The translations under genes and the position numbers were made by a program. From NCBI GenBank assembly GCA_032207245.1, contig CM063509.1, forward strand, positions 99,969,752 through 100,033,751: 64,000 nucleotides of DNA, read 5' to 3'. Source of the DNA: Pardosa pseudoannulata. Taxonomy: Eukaryota > Arthropoda > Arachnida > Araneae > Lycosidae. Below the pieces are notes generated by a model that was given only the letters and a program-made list of their open reading frames with translations, made no database searches and was not told the DNA's origin. Of the stretch, positions 23,791-34,199 are shown in pieces. Each line of letters starts with the position of its first letter. Within the stretch, counting starts at the first letter, position 1.

Positions 23791-24440
23791 GACCGCATGT
23801 TAGTCGGCAACTTTAATTTATCTTGTCATATTACGTGATAGGATAGACAGCAGAGGTTTAATATTGACAGTGATTATTTGGTGGTATATAAATATCGATA
23901 TATTTGAATATCGATAGAAGTCATCTTTAACTCGTTGGGGATCACTGATGACCGGCACTCGACTTGGCTACAACGCCGCCGTGGGGGTCAAGGTGACCGA
24001 TGACGTAGCAAATAAGAAAAGTACGTAACACGATGACTTCCATGGGGTCACCGTTAACCCCCACCAAGAAAAATGCTCTAAACATAATTTTATAACTCAT
24101 TTTATCTGCTGCAAATAATATTTCAACTTAATATGCATCGCATAATCAAAATGTTCACTTCGGCGCCTTGGGCAAACCATTCAAAATGCGTCTGGCAGTC
24201 AAAGTATTAATTGTGGGTTTTAGCGCTTAATAAGGATAATCTGAGAAAAGTAGGGATTTTATCTGCATTACTAATTTTACAACATTTTAATTACTGTCCA
24301 TATGAAATAGTCTTCTTTGCTTTAGGATAATGTAATGTATCTTCCTTGTAATGTATATTTGCTGGAAAGACAGGTCAAAAAAATGCCATCGTACTAACAG
24401 ATAATTTCACACAGGATTATCTAATAAGAAAGAGAAGAAT
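23790..24440. other. unassigned DNA
   Basis: Contains a GC-richer patch at 23930-24060 with no repeat match elsewhere in the window. No protein or splice pair is visible. Confidence 0.35.
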
Positions 24441-24505
24441 TCTAGTATACTATACTAGAGTCAGAATTTCTGGTTATATACAGGTATATAACCAGAAATT
24501 CTGAC
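24441..24505. repeat. two adjacent perfect hairpins
   Basis: 24441-24459 is a 9-base-arm palindrome around a single C (tctagtata-c-tatactaga). It is followed at 24460-24505 by a perfect 21-base-arm inverted repeat with a 4-base loop (cagg at 24481-24484). The second arm merges into the LINE fragment that starts here. Confidence 0.9.
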
Positions 24506-24967
24506 CCGAATCCCGAAATCAATAAATTACAAACCAATACAGATCCCGGTATCAATATTTAAAAAATATATGAAAGAAAGCATAAATAAAGATTGGCAAG
24601 ATTATTGGGACAATAGTGAAAAAGGAAGAGCAACCTATACTATAATGTCTAAAGTAGAACAAAAGTTACAATTCGAAAATAACATATTAAATTATTTCAT
24701 AACCGGTCATGGAAGTTTCCCAACCTACTTGTACAGAAGTGGAAAATTAGATTCACCAAATTGTAAATGTGTGGAATAATAGGCACCCCTCAGCATTACA
24801 TGGAAGTAAGATGTAATCTCGTTCAAATATTTATTAAAAAATATGAAAACGAAACACAGATCGAATATTTTAAAAAAATAGATAAAAATCGTAATCTTAC
24901 TAAAAAGTTAAAGGAAATTTATAATATATTAAATTCAAATTACTCTTATATACAAAATAAATTTTAA
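24500..24967 (+). pseudogene. non-LTR retrotransposon ORF2 C-terminus
   Basis: The reading gives ESINKDWQDYWDNSEKGRATY, then FITGHGSFPTYLYRSG, CKCV, and after a one-base frame change CGIIGTPQHYMEVRC. The TGHG...P.YL and C-x-C...GTP.HY...C pattern is typical of the region after the RNase H domain in Jockey/R1-type LINEs. The frameshift near 24776 splits it into two open parts (24570-24779, 24767-24967). The sequence after 24967 (to about 25080) may be its 3' tail. Confidence 0.78.
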
Positions 24968-25265
24968 AAATTTTAAAATGAGGGAAAATACTTGGTAAAA
25001 ATAGTGATAGTGATAAAAAAGTGTTTTTTTTAAGTTAATAATTCAGTGTATAACATTAAAATGAATAATGTCGAAAGGTTCTCCCCACCCACTTAGGCTT
25101 ATGCATCCATAAACTTCTTCAGTTGGATGTGGGTGTGGGTCATCTAAGTCTTCTTTGCTGGTATTAACACAATTTCCGACGTTTTTTCCAGTTTTGGAAT
25201 GTCTCCTGAACTGCACTTTTTAAATAACGCTCAGGTCTCTTGTTGTATTTTCTCAATTTCTTCGC

Positions 25266-25442
25266 AGAACGATGGCCGATTGGTTAGGGTGCTAGCTTTT
25301 GGTACCGGAGTTCGTGGGTTCGAATCCCACTGTGGCATGGATGTTCGTAGCCGTTCGGAGTCGACTTTAAACTGTAGGTCCCGGTCTCATTAACCCTCGT
25401 GTTGCAAAAAGTAGACCGTAGCACTCCAAACCAAACCAAACC
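25266..25442 (+). mobile_element. S1 SINE
   Basis: Full-length S1 copy with A box (tggccgattggttaggg), B box (gggttcgaatccc), body and ccaaaccaaacc tail. I could not define a target duplication at its flanks. Confidence 0.88.
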
Positions 25443-25923
25443 TTAATTCTCCTTTATGATTGGTAAATGACGTTCTTTCTGTTGGGCTGTAATATGTTAT
25501 TACAAGACCATGAGTTGGTTATAAAGTCGATTTGACTTATTAACCCGTAAAAAATAGTGCAATATGACTAAAGCCAAAGTTCATGCACTAATTAAAACAT
25601 GTCATCATGTTTGGCAGAAATATACATACGTTTTTAAAGTAAACAGAAATATTTATTTAACAAGAATAAATACGTAAGTGAAAAAGTAAAATAATAAACA
25701 TAAATAACAAATAAATCAAGAAAACTTTCACAGACAATGCTCTTTTTTACATAACATAATAAAACCTAAAAAATAGTAATACACAGTAGCTTACGTAGGC
25801 ACATAGGTATGATGTTAAATATCAATGAGATCCTTGAGATTCTTTCCGGAACAAACCTAGATATATCCATAATTAGCTCAAGCATTTCATATTGCTTAAA
25901 CAGCGACGATTTAAAGATAACTA
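25443..25923. other. unassigned AT-rich DNA
   Basis: No coding, repeat or mobile-element signal that I can support. Confidence 0.4.
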
Positions 25924-26754
25924 CAGTAGAACCTCGGTATAACGACCCTCTGTGGGACCAACATCATATGGTCGTTGTAACGAATTGAAAAAATATTTTT
26001 TTAAAAATGGAGCAAAGAAATGATGCAACAGTACATACCTAGAGAACACTTCTATTTATTTGTATTTCCATTACTGAATTTTTGAAAAAAAAGTCTTTGA
26101 CACTTGTTTCAAGTTCATTTGGGAATTTTTCATTCTCACTGATTCCATATCCATTAGATTTTGGAGAATATCTTCAGAATTAAATTGTCCTTCAAAATAT
26201 TGACGCAAGGCATTGATTGCATTAAAGGCTTCTTTTTCATTCACTTTTTCAAAAGCTTGGACGATTTCTTCTCCGTCGTCGGAATCGCAGATTTCTTCAT
26301 TTCCAGTAATATGGGCAATAAAATCTTCCTCATTCAAAATTTCTTCGCAGCACTATAAAGTTTCATCTATCGCAACTAACTCATCAAAAGATAATTGAAA
26401 ATCCGGAAATCTGACACTGAGGAGCTGGGTCATTTCATTAGTGTCTGGAGTATCATTTACCTAGGACATCAATGTCGTACATGACGAAAGGGTCCCTTTA
26501 AGCAGACACAAAGAGAGGAGTACAGGTTTCTTGAAGTTGCACCACAGTACAATAATTTTAAAATAGCCCACTTGCTCATGAGTTCTGAGGTATAAATTTG
26601 GTGGTCGCTCTAACGAAAAATAATACGGTTGGGATCGTTGTAATGATTCAAAATTAACATTATTCCTGTGGTAAAATAATTGGGACTTTTTAAAATGGTC
26701 GTTCTAACGAAGGGGGTCGTTGTATCGTGGGGTCGTTAAAAAGAGGTTCTATTG
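25924..26754 (-). mobile_element. pogo/Tigger-type deletion derivative
   Basis: The terminal inverted repeats are cagtagaacctcggtataac on the left and caatagaacctctttttaac read inward from the right. TA lies on both sides (25922-25923 and 26755-26756). Further inward, both ends repeat the words gtcgtt..aacga. The interior keeps only the C-terminal part of a transposase on the minus strand. The catalytic DDE domain is absent. Confidence 0.85.
26071..26400 (-). pseudogene. Tigger-like transposase C-terminal remnant
   Basis: An acidic stretch, CDSDDGEEIVQAF, is followed by AFNAINALRQYFEGQF and a short helical tail. This is like the region after the DDE domain in Tigger-type transposases, where an ALxxLRxY segment is common. 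The open part is 88 codons (26071-26337). Related residues continue upstream across a stop near 26355. It lacks the N-terminal DNA-binding and catalytic domains. Confidence 0.6.
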
Positions 26755-26759
26755 TATTT

Positions 26760-27085
26760 TATCGGAACTTCGTGCAAGGGAGAGGAGAAAATAACCAAAA
26801 AGCCAAGACACAGATTTCGTAATCGACTGTCTTTATACCACTTCCACCAGTTAGGCAGTTAGATAAGTCCCGCATTCTCTATACTAGAAATCATAGCTTC
26901 TGAAGTGCTGATACACTATGGCTTGCATATCTAACACTTTCGAGGTAGTTTTAAGATTGAATATCAGAAAAAGTCTTGTATTATTCTTTTGATTTTCTCT
27001 TATGGTTTGTAAATGAAGTCCTTTTGAAATAGTTTTCAGTTTGCATAACAGAAAAAATGTGTGCCGGGTCAATTAAAGAGAACGA
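26760..27085. other. unassigned DNA
   Basis: No feature that I can support. A 62-codon minus-strand frame at 26884-27072 has no family resemblance. Confidence 0.35.
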
Positions 27086-27089
27086 CCTT

Positions 27090-27420
27090 TAAAAAACATA
27101 GTCCCACATAGCAAATTTAGTTTGAAGCCCACTTGCAACAATCTTGCTTTGCAAACCTGCAAACTTGCAGCAAGTTTAGCATTGAAAGTCTGCAAGTTTG
27201 AAACAAGACTGCAGCAAGTCTAAGAAATTTCGTTTGCTTCAAGGTTGTCATGACAGGTTTGCTACAGGTTTGAAGCAAAATAGCGTTGCAAAGGAGTGGT
27301 CACTTTATGTTCCGTTTAACTTGCAATAGTTTTGCTACAAATTTTTGGCGTCAAATTTGTTTTGACAAGATATTATCTAGAAAAAATCAAACTTGCTGCA
27401 AGTATGCATTCTATCTGGGG
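27090..27420. repeat. cttgcaagcaag-rich segment, possible MITE
   Basis: Dense in cttgca, gcaag and tttgcta words on both strands, so it can fold extensively. The ends cccacatagcaaa and gcattctatctgggg are weakly complementary and could be terminal repeats. No target duplication is seen. Confidence 0.4.
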
Positions 27421-27429
27421 TAGATCTTT

Positions 27430-27512
27430 GTCCAGCTCTAAAGTCGAACTGGCAAATCTCCGTTACGAGATGTAGCCTTTGTCGACTGAGCTACCACAGC
27501 ACTCAAAATGAG
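27430..27512 (-). mobile_element. S2 SINE head, truncated
   Basis: On the minus strand tgctgtggtagctcagtcga matches the A-box region of the S2 copy at 21290-21574. The B-box half is degraded. Confidence 0.5.
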
Positions 27513-27569
27513 AGATTTGGAGAATTGGAAAAAGCACTATGCATCAAAATGGTTTTAAGGTAAAGACCC

Positions 27570-28785
27570 CATTCGAACATTAAACTCCTCCTTATTTTTA
27601 CTATTTTCGTATTTTCACAGGCACTTTGTTTTCTTTATTACCTCGTAGACTTTTATAAAGCTTTTCCCTAAAAACGGCCCCACTCAAATAAATCTGCTAA
27701 AAATCTTTATTATGCTTTCCATTGAAATGTTTATCCTAGTGCCCTTTATTTCCGATCTACGCTTATTTCTACTAGTTTCGTATTTTCAGAGGCACTTTGT
27801 TTTCTCTATTACCTCGTAGACTTTTATAAAGCTTCTCCCTAAAAACGGCCCCACTCAAATAAATCTGCTAAAAATCTTTATTATGCTTTCCATTGAAATG
27901 TTTATCCTAGTGCCCTTTATTTCCGATCTACACTTATTTCTACTATTTTCGTATTTTCACAGGCACTTTGTTTTCTCTATTACCTCTTAGACTTTTATAA
28001 AGCTTTTCTCTGAAAACGGCCACACTCAAATAAATCTGCTAAAAATCTTTATTATGCTTTCCATTGAAATGTTTATCCTAGTGCCCTTTATTTCCGATCT
28101 ACACTTATTTCTACTATTTTCGTATTTTCACAGGCACTTTGTTTTCTCTATTACCTCTTAGACTTTTATAAAGCTTTTCCCTAAAAACGGCCACACTCAA
28201 ATAAATCTGCTAAAAATCTTTATTATGCTTTCCATTGAAATGTTTACCCTAGTGCCCTTTATTTGCGATCTACACTTATTTCTACTATTTTCGTATTTTC
28301 ACAGGCACTTTGTTTTCTCTATTACCTCTTAGACTTTTATAAATCTTTTCCCTAAAAACGACCACACTCAAATAAATCTGCTAAAAATCTTTATTATGCT
28401 TTCCATTGAAATGTTTACCCTAGTGCCCTTTATTCCACTTATTTCTACTAGTTTCGTATTTTCAGAGGCACTTTGTTTTCTCTATTACCTCGTAGACTTT
28501 TATAAAGCTTCTCCCTACAAACGGCCCCACTCAAATAAATCTGCTAAAAATCTTTATTATGCTTTCCATTGAAATGTTTATCCTAGTGCCCTTTATTTGC
28601 GATCTACACTTATTTCTACTATTTTCGTATTTTCACAGGCACTTTGTTTTCTCTATTACCTCTTAGACTTTTATAAAGCTTTTCTCTGAAAACGGCCACA
28701 CTCAAATATACCTGCTAAAAATCTTTATTATGCTTTCCATTGAAATGTTTATCCTAGTGCCCTTTATTTCCGTTCTACAGATATA
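27570..28785. repeat. 171-bp tandem array, seven units
   Basis: The word gcactttgtt recurs at 27621, 27792, 27963, 28134, 28305, 28468 and 28639. Spacing is exactly 171 bp except one step of 163, where 8 bases are missing before ccactta. The units are almost identical, for example ctgctaaaaatctttattat and gctttccattgaaatg. Variants such as gtttcgtattttcagagg versus ttttcgtattttcacagg mark sub-types. There is no coding frame. Confidence 0.95.
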
Positions 28786-29805
28786 TGTAATGGCATGAAT
28801 TTGAGTGAAATCTTTGTCTCTTTAAAGGGAATCTATCGATCACCATTCTACGAGATAACTTACGTTTTTGGGTTTGCGTGCTATACAGTAATTTGAAAAG
28901 TGACAGGGCTATTAACTCATACAATATTTATAACCTCCTATGCCTAGATGATATTCCTAACGTTACCGTAATAAACAAAATGTCATGATTGATTTTTTTT
29001 ATCCTGTGGCCTTCAATTTTTTCACGTTATTCCTGCATGTATCAATATGAAATACATTTACATTCGGGAAAGGATTATCGTAAAGTATTAATTCTTGCTA
29101 AAAAACTGGATATGGACAGCACGTCTTTTTTTACTTTAAATTCTTTAATTGCTAATTGATTCAATAACTGTAATTAAATAAATAAACTTACTTATATATC
29201 AACATTGAAAGCTTTATTTTGCTTCATTGAATTTTCACATTTTAATTCTAGTTAGGTAATTTCCAGAAAGTTTGAACTTTGATATTAAAATAAAGAAATT
29301 TCATAATCAGGAAAAATCTTAAGTTAATTTACAGGACAGTTCGAAATCACTTGGTCCCGATTTTCTCTATTCATTTGTAAGCTAAAATTATCGCTTTATG
29401 TGATCGTTACATTGGTTAATATTATCCGTTTTCGAACCACATTTTAACTGGCAAAGGAATATTCACAATATATTCAGAAGAAACCCATTATTTTCTTTCC
29501 CTTCGTTCTTGTTGTAATTTCCGAGAATTCTTCCTCTTCCACCTAGGAAAAAGGAGAAAAAACAAAGGAGGGGTATTACACGTTCCTTGAATTTTTCAGA
29601 AATACGCACACCCTGCTGGTGGTCAATGGTTGTCAGATAAGCAGAAGGCAACACATTCTAATTGGAACTGAAAAGGAGCGTATTCACATTTTATGCCTCG
29701 CCAGCTTACGTGCATATTGTCGATATGGAAGCCAAAAAGCGAAATGATTTAACATTAAAACTAAATATCGAAATTTTAAATCGTTATGACAAGTTGTCTG
29801 GTTGG
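28786..29805. other. unassigned AT-rich DNA
   Basis: No repeat, exon or mobile-element end that I can support. The 63-codon frame at 29463-29654 has no family resemblance. Confidence 0.4.
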
Positions 29806-29809
29806 TGAT

Positions 29810-30370
29810 GGTGGCAAAAAAAATGGTTTGTTTTTTGGCTGAGAATTATCTGGTACACTCTCAATAGTTTATCATCATACTCCTCTAAAGTCTCCCGATA
29901 CTGTGACGGCAGTTAAGAATCACACTGAATTCATTTAGTCAAACCTTGTGGTTATGTATAAAACACAAACACACAAACGAACAAACTTTTTAATTTTCAA
30001 AGATATATAGCTTAAACGTTAGACATTTATTAGTCTCTAAAATAGGCTCATAGACTTTTATGAAAAGAATTTGTTGTTAATACTGGTGATAAAATTTTCA
30101 TTGCAACAAAAAATAATCGATGATTCAATTTAAAATCATACCAGGTGTACATAGAGTATTATTTAAGCCAAATATAAAAGAAAATTTCTTGCGTAATATC
30201 TAAGTTCAGTGATAAAATGTATGAAAATAATGCTGACGATATTTAAATAATTTAAAATAAGAAATGATTAAATGAGATGGTTAAAGGAATGACGTCATAA
30301 TGCTAGAAAAAAAATTGTTATTTTTACCTGTTTGTTATGTGATAAACTGATAAATTTAATCTTAATCGCC
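29810..30370 (+). repeat. R1 repeat, copy 3
   Basis: 29810-29850 matches the tggtttgttttttggctgag block and 30100-30370 matches the rest. About 250 bp of different sequence lies between them. Contains the undisturbed site gttatttttacctg (near 30320) that is split by the MITE in copy 1. Confidence 0.7.
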
Positions 30371-30844
30371 TGCTTAGGGCTGGAACAAATGGCATTAAAC
30401 GGTCGAAAAGGGGGAAGGGGTGGATTTCGAAGGTTTTAAAGACTTGCTTTGAATTTTTCTAAACCTAACTCATTAAGAATTCAATATGAATGCCCCTATC
30501 TAATCCAGGTCAAACCGCTTCATAAATTCGAGGACGGACGGACAACTTAGGCTATTATTATTATTATTTAGGGCAGGGGTGGGCAAATACTTTTAAGCTC
30601 GTGCCAAAATGAAATTTTTTAAAATGTCTCCCGGGCCGGAGGAGTATACCGCGTACGCTGTGCACACGCGAATGTTTTGGGTGGAGCTTTCCCTGCACAA
30701 GAAATTTTTTTGGCAAAAACACTATAAGTATCATTTTAAATTGTCTTACTTAGATGTATATGCGAACAATTTGTGTCCAGTAAAATATGTCACGTAATTT
30801 AAAAAAAAAATATGATCCATTATATTAAATTAACGGTCATTAAA

Positions 30845-30965
30845 TAAATCAGTTAATTCAACCATCTCATTTAATTACTTCTTATTTTAAGTTATTTAAA
30901 TATCGTCAGCATTATTTTCATACGTTTTATCACTGAACTTAGATATTACGTAAATAATTTTCTTT
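30845..30965 (-). repeat. R1 repeat, inverted copy, first part
   Basis: Reverse complement of the R1 block tatttaaataatttaaaata through cttagatattacg. It breaks off at tttctttt next to the piggyBac TTAA and resumes at 33512. Confidence 0.75.
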
Positions 30966-30969
30966 TTAA

Positions 30970-32859
30970 CCCATTAGCGCCCAGTGATCTATTTTTAGAT
31001 CGCTAAACATGGTTTGGTAAACTCGCTTTTAGATGACCTTAAACCCACCCCACACATTCTATACTGCACAGGGGGCAAGACAAGGCATGCACCTGTTTAC
31101 CAACAAGTGGTTTTCTTGTTTTGTTTATATCATTGATCTAAAGCGATAAGAGAAAGTTTGTATCACCCTTTCGTTCCGCCGTTTTTCTACGTTCCTTAGC
31201 ATAAACACTGAAAACAGCTAAGTAATAAGCAAAAGTTAAATTTTTTTTGGCGATTTAATATCTTCATAGATGTAGCTATCAGAATATAAACCGATGTTAT
31301 CTTAAAACAAATATAAATAGTAAAAATTAGTGTCAAAATACTTCTGATCTAGAAATAGATCACTGGGCTTTCGGACGTTTTTTTTTTCCTGACCCTGGTA
31401 ATATTACGTTTTTTCACCTTTAGATGAAAATATGAGTTGAAAAATATTTAATAGCTTTCAGGATGCAGTTGATTATCTGTTTTCTGCACAAATTAAAGAG
31501 GATATTATTGCCATATCCACTGATGTAGATGAACTGACAGATGAAGAGAAAATAGATGATAAGTTACATGCTCCATTTGTAAATGATATTGTTGGTAAAA
31601 TAGAAGTAATATCAAAAGATGAGTGTGATTAAATAGATTTACCTTCAACGTTTGAGAGGAAACCTAAAATATTAAAAACAGAAAAGCCAAAAATTGTTTG
31701 GAAAAAAACCCGAATTATACCAAATGGTCGTAATTAGGGGAAACTTATAAGAATAATATTTTGGCAATGGAAAATGATCTTGCAAATGCATCTTGCATCA
31801 TTGCTTTGAAAAACTTTTTTCTGATGAAGTATATAATGTAATTGTGGATGAGACTATTCTTTATGCTAAAAATGTCAAAAACGACCATGATTTAATTATC
31901 ACTAAAGAAGATATAAAGATATTTATAGGGTTTTTGATATATTTTGGCTATCTTACTCTTTCAAGTGAAAGATATTATTGGAGTGATGTAGAAGATTTAG
32001 TGATAGGTCTTGTACAGGACTCTTTTAATAGAGATACTTACCTAAAAATAAAGTCATATATTCATTTCCAAGCCATTTCAAAAGCAGATGAACGTAAGAA
32101 TGACAAATCAAGATAAAACTCCTTTTGGAGAGAATAAAAGGTAAAATATGGTACTGGTGTCTATTCACTCGAATAATTGATATGGCTGTAGTTAATGCAA
32201 GTATTCTGCACAGAAATGTTCATAAAGGTGATTCTATGCCCATGTAAGATTTTCGAAGAGCTGTTGCTGTAAAATATCTAAAATTGGGAATCGGAAAAAA
32301 GTTTTGAACGGTCGACCTTAGAGTTTTCCTTCATCCTCAAAAGCTAATCTCAGTCATGATGTTCGCTTTTATAAAAGGGATCACATTATGGGACAAAGAA
32401 AGGTCAAAAGATGCTGTCGACTTGTAGGGTGCCAAGGAAGTCCCCTAACATATTGTGTGAAGTGCGATGAAACTTTATGCAAGAAGTGATTCTTCAAATT
32501 CCACACTAAATTGTAGAAACATTGAAATTTTATTATTTTAAAATAATAAAACTTTACTAAGTACATTCTGTATAATTGTGAAATTCTGCGTAAATAAACG
32601 TTTTTTAAAAGAAAATGCATTAGTTTTTATCTATTTGGTTCGATTTTACCACGTTATCGAAGTACTAATGATTGTTGTGTATTTGCTAAAATATATCCTC
32701 CGAACGCCCAGTGATCTATTTTTAGATCAGCATTTAAAAAAAAAACTAAGGTACGTATTGATAAAATTCGATAATAATATTCATGTTGATGGTAAAAGAT
32801 ACACAATTTATGAATTATATGTCAGTGCGTCAAAATAAAATAATTTGGGCGTTAATGGG
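30970..32859 (+). mobile_element. piggyBac-type element, internally deleted
   Basis: TTAA on both sides (30966-30969 and 32860-32863), with 13-base ends cccattagcgccc and cccattaacgccc. A subterminal motif, cagtgatctatttttagatc, occurs near 30981, inverted near 31355 and direct near 32707. The interior encodes pieces of a DDE_Tnp_1_7 transposase. Its core is deleted or stopped, so it cannot move alone. Confidence 0.9.
31450..32480 (+). pseudogene. piggyBac transposase, broken
   Basis: The N-terminal acidic part is at 31456-31632 (DVDELTDEEK), ending in a stop. The only long open part (31793-32116) reads FIGFLIYFGYLTL, then SERYYWSDVEDLVIGLV and YLKIKSYIHF, the start of the piggyBac transposase domain. 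It then stops. After a gap that removes the segment with the catalytic aspartates, KIWYWCLFTRIIDMAVVNAS follows, again broken by stops. It resembles domesticated piggyBac proteins only through shared ancestry. Confidence 0.85.
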
Positions 32860-32863
32860 TTAA

Positions 32864-33510
32864 TAAACACTGTGAAACTTGTCAATTCAATAAAAAGTCT
32901 ACCCAGAAAAAAATTGGCCAATTAGAAGCACTCCCATTCGTTAGTGAACCTTTCGCACTATTAGCAATAGACACTGTTGGAGGGCTACATTATGCAGATT
33001 CCAAAAAACAATATTTACACATCGTAGTCGATCATGACACTCGCTTCGCATGGACATTTCCATCTAGAAGTATGACTACAGATACGTATACTAACTGCTT
33101 AAAACAAATATTCCAAATTCAAACACCAATTAAATTACTAAGCGACAGAAATTTGGCCTTCACATCACCAAAACTCAAGCATTTCTTAAGAAATAATAAC
33201 GTAACACAGTTGTTAACTTCCCCTAATCACCCTCAGACTAATCGGAAGGTTGAAAGATTAAATCAAACTCTAATCACACGCAGAGCCCCAAAGAAACCCC
33301 CTTAGATAAGATTTTTAGATTTTAAAAGTAAGAGACACACATCCGCAATTCTAGCCCCAGTAGCAGACGCTCACCTGTTTATGCTAGCATCTTAGAGTAC
33401 AGATCTGCCGTCGATAGTACTTTCTTTACAATATCTCATGTCTGGAGAAGAATAAAGGATGAATTGGAAAAACAACAAATAGCTCGACTGCTTATTTAAT
33501 GACCAGGCAT
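32864..33510 (+). mobile_element. LTR-retrotransposon integrase fragment, gypsy type
   Basis: Starts inside an HHCC zinc-binding region (HCETCQFNKKS, from 32871). A full DDE core follows: AIDTVGGL (first Asp), LLSDRNLAF (second Asp) and RKVERLNQ (Glu), with the spacing expected of retroviral-type integrases. The frame is open from the left edge to 33305 and then stops. The zinc finger is cut at the piggyBac TTAA. The sequence after 33305 has an aataaagg signal near 33452 and could be LTR-derived. Confidence 0.82.
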
Positions 33511-33511
33511 G

Positions 33512-33590
33512 ACATTTGGCTTAAATAATACTTTATGTACACCTGGGATGATTTTAAATTGAATCATCGATTATTTTTTGATATTTATTT
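33512..33590 (-). repeat. R1 repeat, inverted copy, second part
   Basis: atttggcttaaataatac through gaatcatcgattatttttt is the reverse complement of R1 and continues the part that broke off at 30965. About 2.5 kb of foreign DNA now separates the two halves. Confidence 0.75.
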
Positions 33591-34199
33591 ATATCTTAAC
33601 GATACAAATTATTTTATTTTTATCATAGTTATTACATTTTGTAAATAGAATAGTAAATAGAATTATAAAAAGAAAAGACAAAAATCAGACGTTAAAATAG
33701 AATAGTTTTAGTTAATGCGAAACGTGAAATCTGGAATGTTCATTTGATATTACTTTTTCAAAATTTGGATCCAAATCACTTGTAGCAATCCTTAAAACCG
33801 AGTTTAGATTTTCGTCAGTAATTTGTGATCGATATTTATTTTTCGTGTAAATCATTAAAAAAAAGTTCTTTCAAAAATATATGTTGAACCAAATAAAACT
33901 AGGTGTTTTAGAACATAGTTCAAAAAATGTTTGAAATGTTCTGTATTCAAAGCACTATAGAAAACACTCAACTCGTTTGAGTGAAAATTTTCTTTTAGTA
34001 AATTATTTAATCAAATCTGTTGATTTTAACAAAATCGTATATAAGAGATTAAAAAATTGCATGCAGGATTTTTCAACGGGCCTGATAAAGTAAGCAAAAG
34101 GGCAGAATCCGTCCAGCGGGCCGGTATTTGATCATCTCTGATATAGGGGATGTATTTCAAGTTTACTTCAAATTATTCAAATTAGTCCAAATTTATTTC

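Larger units (their letters stand above)
30574..34140. mobile_element. hAT element carrying nested insertions
   Basis: Left end caggggtgggcaaatac and right end cagagatgatcaaataccgg (reverse complement) form imperfect inverted repeats, both leading into a gggccgg block. Flanks atttaggg (30566-30573) and atataggg (34141-34148) match at 7 of 8 bases, which is the hAT target length. The interior holds an inverted R1 copy, a piggyBac derivative and an integrase fragment. About 33600-34130 may be original hAT DNA. No hAT transposase is readable. Confidence 0.75.

Noticed and set aside
23937..24065. GC-richer patch that could be an element end pair
   Set aside because: Inverted matches are weak and no target duplication is seen.
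25199..25393. Frame ending in an Arg/Ser-rich tail, also seen at 34979-35194 and 40824-41009
   Set aside because: The same tail appears because all three frames run through an S1 SINE. They are not RS-domain proteins.
31793..32116. Domesticated piggyBac host gene
   Set aside because: The frame lies within TTAA-flanked inverted repeats, stops early and lacks the catalytic core, so it is a dead transposon.
32864..33305. Endogenous retrovirus
   Set aside because: Only an integrase fragment is present. No envelope, protease or paired LTRs are visible, and the sequence is of general gypsy type.
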